Shown here piece by piece: positions 25,301 through 34,847 of a DNA stretch of 64,000 nucleotides. Within the stretch, counting starts at the first letter, position 1, and every line of letters starts with the position of its first letter. This DNA comes from Tubiluchus corallicola (Eukaryota > Priapulida > Priapulimorpha > Priapulimorphida > Tubiluchidae): positions 188,001-252,000 of the forward strand of contig JAQGDQ010000205.1 in the NCBI GenBank assembly GCA_030141605.1. The letters are read 5' to 3'. The notes beneath the pieces were generated by a model. That model was not told where the DNA came from. It worked only from the letters and a program-made list of their open reading frames with translations, and made no database searches. The translations under genes were made by a program, and so were the position numbers.

Positions 25301-28081
25301 CTCATGGATGATTTTGCTATGCAACCACACATATGTTGAAGATTGTTTATATGATAATATGCAACATCGCAGCACGCACATCTTTTGTTAATTAGTCAAT
25401 AACTTTTCCTAAAATTTTTTGAAGGTACCATCTCTAGTTTTATCTATAAAAGTGGCATACTAACCGAGTTCCATTTCTTTTCTTAACTAATATGTGGCAA
25501 TAGGGTTTTTTCTGCGTAGGTGTTTGCTTGCATATTTGACAATGTGTCTTGCTGTATTTAGTAATGTCATTGTTATTATAGGTAATTGATAAAGCGGATG
25601 TGTGTCCTGTAGGGTTTAGCAGTACACGATTGTTTACTGATGTGTACCAACCACAGCAAGTCTGTTCGTATACGTGCACAGTAGTGGATGATGCAAGTAA
25701 TCGTCGGGTAATTAGTAGTGTTTCTTGTGTGATTAGTAATTGGCTGCCACAAATATAGTTTGACAGTTCAGTATGCTTATTGATAGAGAATGCATCAATG
25801 CTATTGTGCAAAGCTGCTATTAAATAATGCATGTTTGCTAAACAATAGAGATAATAGGAACTATAGCAAACAGGTAGACAGATTTTGTTTTCTTGTAATT
25901 TTAGTGTAGTCCTATATATAGTGAGCACAGCTTATTGATATTTCATTGACAATGTGCTTAGCCATTTTGTAGGCTTAGGGGTGGAAGATGTATATTGAAG
26001 GATGAAGTTGTGTGAAGTTTGTTTAGTTCTCAAAGTTCATTTAATTTGCTTGGTGCCTTCCAGTTTTACTGTAAAATTCATAAAATAAAAATGTACTCGC
26101 TTATAAGGGACCACCAGTCCCGATTTTTCGTAACGTTTTACTTATGTAAAAATCTTCGTATAGAAGGTACTCGGTATATAAGGGACTTTTGGCTATAAGG
26201 GATGATATCTCCAGGTCCCACGTAATAGAAACCCTGGTAAATTACCTTGCATGTAAGGGACACTATGATCAAAGCGAAAGCAAGTTTTAACCTCAATTTT
26301 TTGCAAACAGGGTCTTCGAACAGCTTGGTTTACGCGGTCACATACATCTTGCCTCACTGAAGGAGCTTCCTACATACCGTTTGCACTGAATGTGTAGCAA
26401 TAATCCATAAAAATTTGGGTAAAAGTGCAGAAAAGTACAGGTCTAGATACACCCTCAGATATAAGGGACGGTTTTTTCCGGTCCCGAGGTGTCCCTTATA
26501 TTCGAGGCTGACTGTATTATCATGTGTTGGTACTTTTATTTAATTCACACAATAGTTGATAGTGTGAAACAGCTTATCTTTCTTTTTGCAGCTAGAAAAG
26601 TTAGAAGATTTCATCTACTTGATTAAATTTTGTGTTTAATAGTTGCTTTGTAGTATAACAAATAAAACTGTTTTGTCTTTCATAGTTTAATGCTATTAAT
26701 AGGATTGTATATATCATTTTAGTTTGAGATTACACACGAGAAAGAACCTGACAAACCATTCACTGGTTCAAGTGCTGATGAGACATATTTGAAACTGTTA
26801 AAATCTATTGAACCGGCTACGTAAGTAATAAATTTACTAAAGTTGAACTGGCTACGTAAGTAATAAATTTACTAAAGTTGAACTGGCTACGTAAGTAATA
26901 AATTTACTAAAGATGTATTATCTACATTCGAGGCTATCAGTGTGGGCCAATGTACAAAAATCTCTTTAAAATTTGCTTTTGGAATATGAAATAAAAGTAT
27001 CAAATAGTCAACTAAATTAATTGTGTCAAATGCAGTTGCTTTAATTTACATCACTGGTTTATTTACAAAACCAATTTTGATTATTCTCTTTGTTTAGGGA
27101 GATAACTGATGCTAATGGACTTGGTTCTCTCTTCTTCGGCTTCACTCATCCAACAATACAGGCGTACCTGAAGGCAGCTGTCGCAGAAAGTGGCAAAAGC
27201 TCTAAGCGGGAGTCACTGCAAACCAAGGTAAGTAAATTGAACCAGTGGGCAAATATTCTACTACAATGATGTGTATGATGTTGTGTATTTTAAGGTAAAA
27301 GGGATGAGTAATGCCTTTTATGAAATGCAGCATTATTAAAACACCGAGTAACAGCATATTTAAAGAAGTGTTTTTACTTAAAACATTTTACATTAAGTGC
27401 TTGAAGACAATGCAGTAACAGCCAATAAAGTCATTTGCAGAATCTCTCGTTGATTACTGATGATTGGTGGTTTATTATTACATTTATATACAATCGGTTA
27501 TACATTAAACTGAAATTTTCTTTTTCCATACAACTCGAATTCGATTCGAATTCGAAATACTGAAATTCGGTTTGATTCTAATTCGAAATGCTGAAATTCG
27601 GTTTGATTCGAATTCGAAAGTCACAAATTAGATTTTATTTGAATTCGAAATACTGAAATTCGGTTTTATTCGAATTCGAAAGTCACAAATTAGATTTTGT
27701 TTGAATTCGAAGTACTGAAATTCAGTTCGATTCGAATCCGAAAGTCACAAATTTGATTCAATTCGAATTTAATTTCTGGTAGAGAATGCTTACCCCTAGA
27801 TAAAGCCGTAAAATAAAAAAATGGCGATATGATTATTGATGGACATTATAACAGCGGCGCATTTTTATAGAAGAGCAGATCGGTCAATTGCTTCATGTTT
27901 ATTAGTAGCTTGCAGACTGCATTATCAACTGTATTCATTGTAAGCAACAGTAGCTGATCATAGAAGTGCATGGCAAACTGAGAATTTATGATCTGAAATA
28001 TGGGTTATGTTTTGTCTCAAAATTTGTATCTTGCAGATGTCATCTGTTGAAGCTGCAGATGTTGACGTCGATGACAGTTGA
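16328..28081 (+). CDS. TBRG1: TBRG1/NIAM-like nuclear protein with FYRN and FYRC domains
   Basis: Exons: 16328-16401, 17917-18067, 20944-21014, 22444-22595, 23100-23224, 25582-25707, 26723-26820, 27098-27227, 28037-28081; 972 nt, 323 aa, phases all consistent. Residues ~76-115 (ENASLCDEVVHLEERLLKAR then LLKKLLQFQ) match the coiled-coil of human TBRG1 (ENAAICDEIARLEEKFLKAK, LLKKLLQLQ). A basic linker follows (KKVKKVTRKKSK). The FYRN part is LGELTVHQLGE plus exon 6 (CPVGFSSTRLF and CSYTCTVVDD); the FYRC part contains FEITHEKEPD, GSSADETYLKLLKSI and LFFGFTHPTIQAYL, aligning with SSADACHAELLRTI and DFFGFSHPAI. The N-terminal ~70 residues and the very short acidic C-tail (VEAADVDVDDS) are unlike vertebrate TBRG1 (~411 aa). 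Known family role: nuclear ARF/MDM2 interactor, growth restraint; by inference chromatin-linked. Confidence 0.88.
16672..17000. repeat. Dispersed repeat, copy 2, in TBRG1 intron 1
   Basis: Second copy of the 15257-15582 segment, 1415 bp downstream and same orientation. It starts abruptly at aatacgtgctggt and stops after caatgttgaaagtt, so the RT core is not carried along. It sits in the first TBRG1 intron. Confidence 0.8.
19405..19560 (+). pseudogene. Fragment of a non-LTR reverse transcriptase
   Basis: One frame reads HKHLGLHLQCNLKWDTHI and then a KAHKYI segment before a stop. This is the post-palm motif KHLGxxLxxxLxWxxHI shared by CR1/Jockey-type reverse transcriptases. Nothing else of the element survives recognisably. 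It lies in TBRG1 intron 2. Confidence 0.5.
20163..20882. mobile_element. Tc1/mariner-pogo-like miniature TIR element, 720 bp
   Basis: The left end CAGTAAGCCCTCGCTTAACGA and the right end (read inward on the minus strand) CGTAAGCTCCTCGCTTAACGA form terminal inverted repeats; both ends abut a TA dinucleotide (20161-20162 and 20883-20884), the usual target duplication. Further in, aagcgaaacgtcattaag and cgttaaaacgaaatgtcgct extend the inverted pairing. No transposase frame is present, so it is non-autonomous. It lies in TBRG1 intron 2. Confidence 0.75.
23390..24962 (+). mobile_element. 5'-truncated non-LTR retrotransposon with open RT frame (CR1/Jockey-like)
   Basis: The frame ending at 24502 is uninterrupted for nearly 400 codons. 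RT motifs in order: FLDLSKAFDTVQHN (motif A), GIRGLSQNFFASYLHNRQQY, TCGVPQGSTLGPILFLLYIN (motif B region), FADDTNLFL (catalytic F-A-D-D), NQWMKANKLSINYKKTKYM, and IKYLGMFIDDNLTWSTQI. Homology starts just before motif A, so the endonuclease and RT fingers are missing: classic 5' truncation. The 3' end is a (ATTACT)n-type tail at about 24936-24962, after a ~430-bp 3' UTR. It is inserted in TBRG1 intron 5, sense to the gene. The open frame suggests a fairly recent insertion. Exact 5' junction not determined. Confidence 0.88.
24583..24772 (+). repeat. Internal duplication in the retrotransposon 3' UTR
   Basis: The phrase tttttgctgttgtatttttg followed by tttttg(t/a)atttctg(t/c)acgtttatgtattt occurs at about 24583-24635 and again at about 24724-24772, roughly 140 bp apart. 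It lies downstream of the RT stop codon. Confidence 0.65.
26093..26514. mobile_element. Miniature inverted-repeat element with repeated ataagggac motif
   Basis: The left end ctcgcttataagggaccacc pairs with the minus-strand reading of the right end, cctcgaatataagggacacc. Between them tataaggga or tgtaagggac recurs several times (near 26178, 26193, 26255). TA dinucleotides flank both ends. No coding capacity. It is inside TBRG1 intron 6. Confidence 0.6.
26811..26912 (+). repeat. 35-bp tandem triplication spanning the TBRG1 exon 7 splice donor
   Basis: The exon end gaaccggctac and its donor gtaagtaataaatttactaa are followed by two more copies of gaactggctac|gtaagtaataaattt, giving donors at 26821, 26856 and 26891. 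The last copy is cut after tttactaaag. The period is exactly 35 bp. Confidence 0.92.
27526..27798. mobile_element. Partial hAT-like miniature element / GAATTCGAAT tandem repeat
   Basis: Right end tgcttacccctag resembles the exact ends of the elements at 43726-44108 and 51669-52047, and the body has the same aattcgattcgaattcgaaa vocabulary expanded into a ~60-bp tandem (attcggttttattcgaattc, gaaagtcacaaattagattt). The left terminus is missing. It lies in TBRG1 intron 8. Confidence 0.6.
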
Positions 28082-28518
28082 ATGTGTGACTTTACAAATA
28101 GGATTTTTGAATCCACATTATCTAAATTACACAAATTTGTTTTTGCACCAGTTTCATATATAACTATTAAGTGTAATATAATAGCTTAATTTAAAGTTAT
28201 TGTAACAGTTAATAACAGATTAGAAAATAAGTTTTGACTCTTGTTGGCAACCACTTTTTATTAATTGTTAATTTTTCATGGTTGAGAAATGTGTAATTAT
28301 TTTTCGCAGGCATGAATTTCATTTGTTTATATTGTCTTGTTCTTGTGCTAACAAAAATTAAGCGAATAGATTAACAGTACTGTAAATGTTCTTAACGATT
28401 CGTTGATATTGTGACATGGTTGTGACTGCAGTACAAAAATTAGTGAATGTCCGCATATTGGTCGTTAATGTGTCATGGTACTGTAGTATACTATACAAGC
28501 ACTAGGAAAAGTAAAAGC

Positions 28519-28524
28519 AATAAA
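28519..28524 (+). terminator. Candidate poly(A) signal, TBRG1
   Basis: AATAAA 438 bases after the TBRG1 stop codon, followed within 20 bases by a T/G-rich stretch (tgtttgtatctcatctgatg). Usage inferred. Confidence 0.45.
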
Positions 28525-28974
28525 TGTTTGTATCTCATCTGATGTTTCGCTTAAGTTTTACTGCCTATGTAAACAGAGAGAAATTCACAAGTAAATACAT
28601 ATGCACTATAATTACTTAAATTATAAGCAGGGTAAGTAAAGCAGAGAATCTATACTGGCACTTTTAGAGCAAATCTGAAAATAACTGCTCCTTGGGCCAC
28701 CAAACCTTTTAAAATCACCATAAAGTGTCATTCACATGTTTGGGCAGTGTTGTACATTAGACTTTTCCTTATGCCAGTTAGATTGTATGAAGAATTAATA
28801 GATAAACCTTTGGATAAAATTGCTTATTAATGATGTTTATCAATTATGTTATTTGTTGCCATTGCATGGCTTAATTAGCAAACTGGTATTGTGATAAAAT
28901 CTGTAATGGATAACAACTGTCTTTAGATTTAATACTTGAATATCAGGTTCATGATTGTGACTGGTTGTTGATGT

Positions 28975-29165
28975 GTTGTACTTGTTGACATGTTGTACTT
29001 GTTGACACGTTGTACTTGTTGACTGGTTGTTGACATGTTCTACTTGTTGACTGGTTGTTGACATGTTTTACTTGTTGACATGTTCTACTTGTTGACTGGT
29101 TGTTGACATGTTTTACTTGTTGACATGTTCTACTTGTTGACTGGTTGTTGACATGTTGTACTTGC
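28975..29165. repeat. Compound minisatellite of ttgttgacatgttctact
   Basis: Runs of tgttgtacttgttgacatgt alternating with ctggttgttgacatgttcta, giving an 18-bp unit and a higher-order unit of about 50 bp. About ten basic units. Confidence 0.85.
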
Positions 29166-29639
29166 TACATTAATTTCAATTTGGCGTAACGAGGGCCAGA
29201 ACAGTTGGACCACACCACTAGGTGGAAAATCTGCCTGAGGCAAGATCTTTTTAGTTTGCACTGAACTATTTTAAATGCTGTCTTTTTATCATCTAACTTG
29301 ATGGAGATATTTACTATATTAAAATTTGTACAAAATTTTTTGAGAAATAAAAATGTCACAAAACAAATGTTGAAGCGGTACCTCAAATCAGGTGTAGTTT
29401 CTGCTGTGCAGCAATTTCAAGGCGTAATTTAAAGCATACTAAAGGATTTTTTTTAATTAATGCTGCACAAATTTACACCTGAGGTGATCAGTCTGGAGTG
29501 CCCTGGAAAAAGGTCGCAAAATAAGAGAGAAAATGCTAGTCAATGATATATACAAACAGAAAATGTTTTTATTTTGTAGTGTACTATAAATTTGTTGAAT
29601 TTGGGGGTCTCCCTATTTTGTTGGATTTGATGAACGTGA

Positions 29640-29850
29640 TTTTCCACACGATGGCCGTAATTTTAAGCGTCCATTCACTAAACTGATGGACATATTCCGG
29701 TGGACATGAAGGACGTCCGTTTACTATTTCAATGGACTTGCTGGATGTAATTTTGTACGCAATGAACGAAAAGTCTACACCGGTTTACTAGACTGACAGA
29801 CGTACAGTATCCGTTCACTAAATTGAAGATTATTTTGATGGACGTGATTT
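29640..29850. repeat. Diverged ~60-bp repeat (ccattcactaaactgatggac family)
   Basis: Variants of cgtccattcactaaactgat, then ggacatgaaggacgtccgtt, then actatttcaatggacttgct, and later atccgttcactaaattgaag recur three to four times. Low identity between copies. Confidence 0.45.
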
Positions 29851-29859
29851 ACGAGTTGT

Positions 29860-29893
29860 CGTGTGTGTGTGTGTGTGTGTGTGGGGGGGGGGG
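29860..29893. repeat. (GT)n microsatellite followed by a G run
   Basis: About ten GT dinucleotides directly followed by a run of about ten G. It lies about 450 bp upstream of the BMP start codon. Confidence 0.95.
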
Positions 29894-30347
29894 TTAAAGC
29901 GCTAGCTGGACGTTAGTCTAAACGTGATAGACTGCATGATATCACATGCAAATCAATTTTATTAGTTTTTGACACGTGATTTTCATTTTGACTACGTTCA
30001 TCGTGTCCAAATTATGTTCGTCACGTTCATTCATTTAGAGTTCGCTTGAATTGAGTTGTAAAGAAAAAAGGCTGTTTGTTTTCTGTTATGAACCTCAGTG
30101 GAGTCTTGAACCAGACCCATTCATCCAAGCAGTCCCTCTTAGTCCCATTCTTCTGGATTGAGCACTTCATCTTTCGTAAGCCCGATTCTTTCCTGCTACT
30201 TGAAGCGTGCCTCCTAGTTCAGCTTGCGAGGCTCTGGTATTTATTATCGCGTGACTGCCGTTTTGATGTTATATTTAGCCCGGGTATTCATTCATTCGTG
30301 CAAACTGCAGAGTGACTGAGGCCATGACGCTTTCGAGTAGATGAAAC

Positions 30348-33300
30348 ATGTCCTACGCGCTGTACGTGTTTGTGATTTGTCTGTGTAACGTAGCATCAAC
30401 ATCGCTACCAAGTTATCAAATACTCGGCGATCAGACAGAAATGAAGGAAGAGATATTATCATTGTTAGGAATGACGCACAGACCTCGTCAACTGAAAGAC
30501 ATGAAGCACAATTCCGCGCCACAATACATGCTGCAATTGTATCAGATTCTCAAAGACGAACAGAACTTAGAATCTGGGAGCTTCCTAAATTATGCGGATA
30601 CTGTGATGGGTTTTGTCAATCAAGGTATAATCGTATAATTTCGTATTGGTACCTATATCTAACTTGTAGTAGGCTACAGCCATGCACCTGCGATGTTTGG
30701 CAATAACTACTGATATCTCTTCTTCAACGTTGTTTACATTTTAGTCATAATAGGTGATGAAAGAACATATATAATCAATTTAAAACAGCACGTATGGAGT
30801 AATAAAAAAATCCAGTCGCAATACCAGTGAAATTCTTTCAGAAGTCATTAGTCACTAGTATCACTGGCACTAGAGTAAATTGAATGAAACACTTTTTACT
30901 CTAGTACAAGCTTCTTAGCAGTAATATAAGTGAGCGAGGTATTTAGTCAATCAGTGGGCATAAAACCTTGATAATGCTAATCTAGGTACTTATGAAGTAA
31001 CATCATGGATTTACTATCACCACTTTAGTTTTTCAATAAAATAAAGTGCTAAATTAGTTGATTAACATTAGAGACATGAATATTAGTTAAGCTGTGATAA
31101 TTAATTAAAGTATTTCTAATTCAAAACCATCTTTTATGTTTTTTAAACAACCATTTGTTTTAGTTGTTTAGTAAAAATATAATGTTGTTTCTTTCAGCAA
31201 AAAATGAATATCCGTTGGACCACGAAAGAGATAAGATTTTGCAATTTAACCTAAGTGATTTGACCTTGGGAGTGAATGTACTTGGAGCACAGTTGCGGAT
31301 CTTCAAAAACATTACAGAGGAATTAGATGAACAAGCCAATATCACAATAATTATCTACAAGATAACCACCGATGCACAAGGGTAAATTACGTATATGTGT
31401 TTGAGTTTATGCATTTCAAAAATAGCAAACAAGTGATAGGCAATCAAACAAATGGCTAAAATTCTTATCGAGGATCTAAACTAATGTGTGTTAGCTTGCC
31501 TTTGACTATTGACGAACTAACTGGACAACAAACGATGCATTTTCATCACAAAGTTATGAATGATAATCTGCAAGGACAACAGTAAAATGTTGAGAGCAGA
31601 TTATTAAAACATGGACGATTTATTTTGTAGGAAGCGAGAACTTCGTGCGCTTAAAAGCCGGATTGTCCCTTCTCAATATCGTGGATGGTTAACATTTAAT
31701 CTGACAAAAGTATTGTCTGACTGGACACTAGACCCCTTTAGTAATCATGGTCTGTTGATTGAAGCAAAGCATAACAACCGTAAGTAAATTTGTGTCGAAT
31801 AAGAATATTGTTTATTCATTAACAAACTTTGTATACACATTACTAATTGTGTCCTGGTAAAAATTGTAATGAATTATGATTATCTTTGACATAGATTATT
31901 AATTTAAAGCTCCAAGATTTGTAAACACTCATGTTCTTTTAGCTTTTACCCGTTACTGCTTCTTTGTAGAACTCTCTATAGGCATTATGTTTGCCCCTCC
32001 ATTACAACATTTCCATGAAGAATGGAAAAATATCTTCAGTTTATTCGATTATTTTTGTATTTTTCAATTTGCTAATCCTTGTTTCACTGATCACAAAACG
32101 TACACCTTTGAGCATAGGTGGCAGACAAGAGTAAAATGTTTTGAGAAAGGGGGTAGGTTGAGTATATAAAAATGACTGTTTAGTAAAATACTAGAGATAC
32201 GAATAGAAATATTTGTTTCTTACTGCGGTAAGGGAAGGATGTTTGGTTACATTTGCATTAATGTATTTACTCTTTACTATAAGCTGCTAATGAGTAATAG
32301 TACATATAAATTCCAGTGGAATCATGTTTAACTGAATTATCTGAGATCTAATTATCAGTTTGCTGTTTACAGGAAGACTGCCAACGCATGAAGCTGGACT
32401 GGTAACAAGATTTGGTCCAGAAGAAAAACGTCCTTTTATGGTGGGGTTCTTCACCACACCGGAGGTTCTGACGCGCAAGAAACGTGCTCCACGTCAGGAT
32501 CGATCATTTAACAACAATAGAGCAAACTGGGATGGTAAGAGATTTACAGAAAGATGCAGATTGACATGAATGTCTTTTGTACTTTTTTTTATAAAAATTT
32601 CGGTGCATCAGCTCAAAAATGAGATTAAAACATTTTTCACTATGACCTAATGAGTTGAATATATACATTTATTCAACTCGTACCAAAAAGTTTAATGAAA
32701 CAACTGTTACAACCAGAATTTGTCAAGAGTACAAAAAAGTTGAATAATGCTTGAATACATAGAACAACTCTTTGAGTTTTAGGTGACTTTCTCGTGGTAC
32801 AATTAATGTGAGCCAATTTTGAATGGTATCACTAAATTTATACTTTCAGCTAAAAAGGTCAGTAGCAATTGCAAGCGAAGAGAATTATATGTCAGCTTTA
32901 AAGACTTAGGTTGGGAGGTAAGATTTCATTTTACTAGGTTTCTATAATTTCTTTTTTCTGGTGTTCTGTGCCATAAGGTATACCCTAGATTAAGTTCAAG
33001 TTATCTAATAATGAACTTAATTGTACTGAGTAAAAAATTGCAAACTTAGAAGGTTAATGCATTGAATTGGGAGCCATAGTTTACAGATTGTGAGTAGATG
33101 TTCGCGTGCTCAGTAATTGCACTTAACGGTGCCTAATTAGTGTGTGTATTCATAATATTCTGCCCCGGAAATTGAATATGTATATGACTGAAAACGCTTG
33201 AATCTGTGAAATAAAACTGGGAATCTTACCAGCCTACTAAAGGCTATACTTTTTAAAGATTACGTTCACACAACACAAGATTAGTTCCTAAATTCTATAC

Positions 33301-33717
33301 TAGTACTGGAATCTCCCCGCAGTTACAAAATTTATCAATTTAATAGGGTTTACTCGCAAATTACAAATCAATTTAATAGATTCACAAAATTCCCAATTTT
33401 TATTAGGTATAAGAAACTTTGTTGACTTGCAAATAAAATATTCTTTTTACTTGCAGGACTGGATTATCGCTCCCGATGGCTACGATGCTTTCTACTGTTA
33501 TGGAAAATGTTCGTTTCCATTGAATAACCAACTAAATGCCAGCAATCATGCTATAGTACAAACACTTGTGCATCTAATGAAACCAAACAGTGTTCCTAAA
33601 CCGTGCTGCGTGCCCACTAACCTCACTTCTATACAAGTTTTATACTATAACGACAATGCAAACGTAATCATGAAACTGTATCGCAACATGATCGTCAAAG
33701 CTTGCGGTTGTCACTGA
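30348..33717 (+). CDS. Bone morphogenetic protein, BMP5/6/7/8 (60A/Gbb) type, TGF-beta ligand
   Basis: Exons: 30348-30624, 31198-31381, 31631-31779, 32373-32534, 32850-32917, 33457-33717; 1101 nt, 366 aa. Residues 1-18 form a hydrophobic signal peptide. The propeptide (19-241) carries the family blocks [26 protein letters not shown] and RPFMVGFF. A furin-type site RKKR is at 238-241, leaving a 125-residue mature ligand. The mature part has the seven knot cysteines (265, 294, 298, 330, 331, 363, 365) and the signature [54 protein letters not shown]. The N-A-S sequon at 307 corresponds to the conserved glycosylation site. [10 protein letters not shown] and the KRRELYVSF start place it in BMP5-8 rather than BMP2/4. 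Secreted dimeric ligand for type I/II serine kinase receptors. The propeptide is shorter than in vertebrates (BMP7 is 431 aa). Confidence 0.96.
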
Positions 33718-34175
33718 TTTGCGATACGTGCGGTACTAACAGCTTACAGTGTCATCTACAGGTCAGCATAAACAAGTGGAAGTCCGCATATCTCCAAAAG
33801 TGTATTGCGAAATTTGGACAATTTTGATATTGCCATGGTCATTCGCTGATAACTGAGTTAAGAGCGCATCAGAAAATGCTGAGTGCTGTTACATCATTTA
33901 CACGTAGTATAGCTTCCAGACTACAGATTGTTCCACTGTGTGCTAGTACACACTGACAGAAGTCAAATTGGTCTGTTGCTAAATGTTTAATGATAATGTT
34001 GTAATTTAAAAATCAGGCCAGGAATACTTATTAACTTTTAACTTGTTGAGGATCAGCATAATGATGGTCGCGAAAATGTCAGTTTTTGAATCTAGTCACT
34101 ATTCGTACAACAAGATTTTGTCAAGAAATGAAATGTTCCATAAGAATGTGAATAGTAAACAATACTAATACCCGT

Positions 34176-34181
34176 AATAAA
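34176..34181 (+). terminator. Candidate poly(A) signal, BMP gene
   Basis: AATAAA 459 bases after the BMP stop codon. Usage inferred from position only. Confidence 0.4.
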
Positions 34182-34644
34182 GATAGCTGATAATGCTGTC
34201 CAGTGATTGCCATTTATTAAGTTCGTCAGTTTCACTGATGAAACATCCCAACAGTGGCGTAGCGAGGGTTTAGGCTGCTTGTCCAGTAGCCAAACTGGTA
34301 GCCGCTCTCTCCCACTAAAAAAGAGCTCTTTTACCCTCGAACCATATAGGTAACTCAAAAAAATGATCACTGCATTGTTTAGGATCAATTATTTATGTGA
34401 TGTGGCTTCACCATATTCAACAGTATGTACAGTCACATTACAAACCCCTGTGTCACACATGACAAAATCATAACTGACTTGACTCCATTAGCACGTTTGT
34501 TTCTCTTCTGCCTATACATAGTTATCTGCTAATTATGTGTATGTGTTGCATTTCTAGTGATCTGACAAACTCTGATGAACTCCAGATACAACAAATATTG
34601 GCAGCTATTAAATTCAATAAATTATATGATAAATTACATGATAC

Positions 34645-34650
34645 TTTATT
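34645..34650 (-). terminator. Candidate poly(A) signal, prenylcysteine oxidase
   Basis: TTTATT on the plus strand is AATAAA on the minus strand, 198 bases past the stop codon at 34848. Usage inferred. Confidence 0.4.
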
Positions 34651-34847
34651 ACATAATTTTTTCTAATTTATAAACAAAAAATAAAGTTAAATACATAAAT
34701 TACTAAGCCTCTATAAATCATCTCCATCTATTATAAATTAAAATGTATACGGTTGTCAATTTGATGAATATTATCCATAGTTTGGCAGTAAATTGGCACA
34801 TACATAAAGTATCTAAAAAACAAAAATGCAAACTTATTTGTAGCCTA

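Larger units (their letters stand above)
28082..30347. other. Intergenic region between TBRG1 and the BMP gene
   Basis: No gene recognised. Contains the TBRG1 3' end (AATAAA at 28519-28524), a minisatellite (28975-29165), a diverged repeat (29640-29850), a GT microsatellite, and presumably the BMP promoter in the last few hundred bases. Confidence 0.5.
33718..34847. other. Convergent 3' region between BMP and prenylcysteine oxidase
   Basis: Only 1130 bases separate the two stop codons. A plus-strand AATAAA at 34176-34181 and a minus-strand AATAAA (TTTATT at 34645-34650) are the plausible ends of the two transcripts. No further gene seen. Confidence 0.5.

Noticed and set aside
25440-25928. 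162-codon minus-strand open frame
   Set aside because: It is antisense to the TBRG1 FYRN exon (25582-25707), which has correct splice sites, phase and family match on the plus strand.
28975-29165. CRISPR-like regular repeat spacing
   Set aside because: The spacing is a head-to-tail minisatellite without unique spacers, in a eukaryotic genome.
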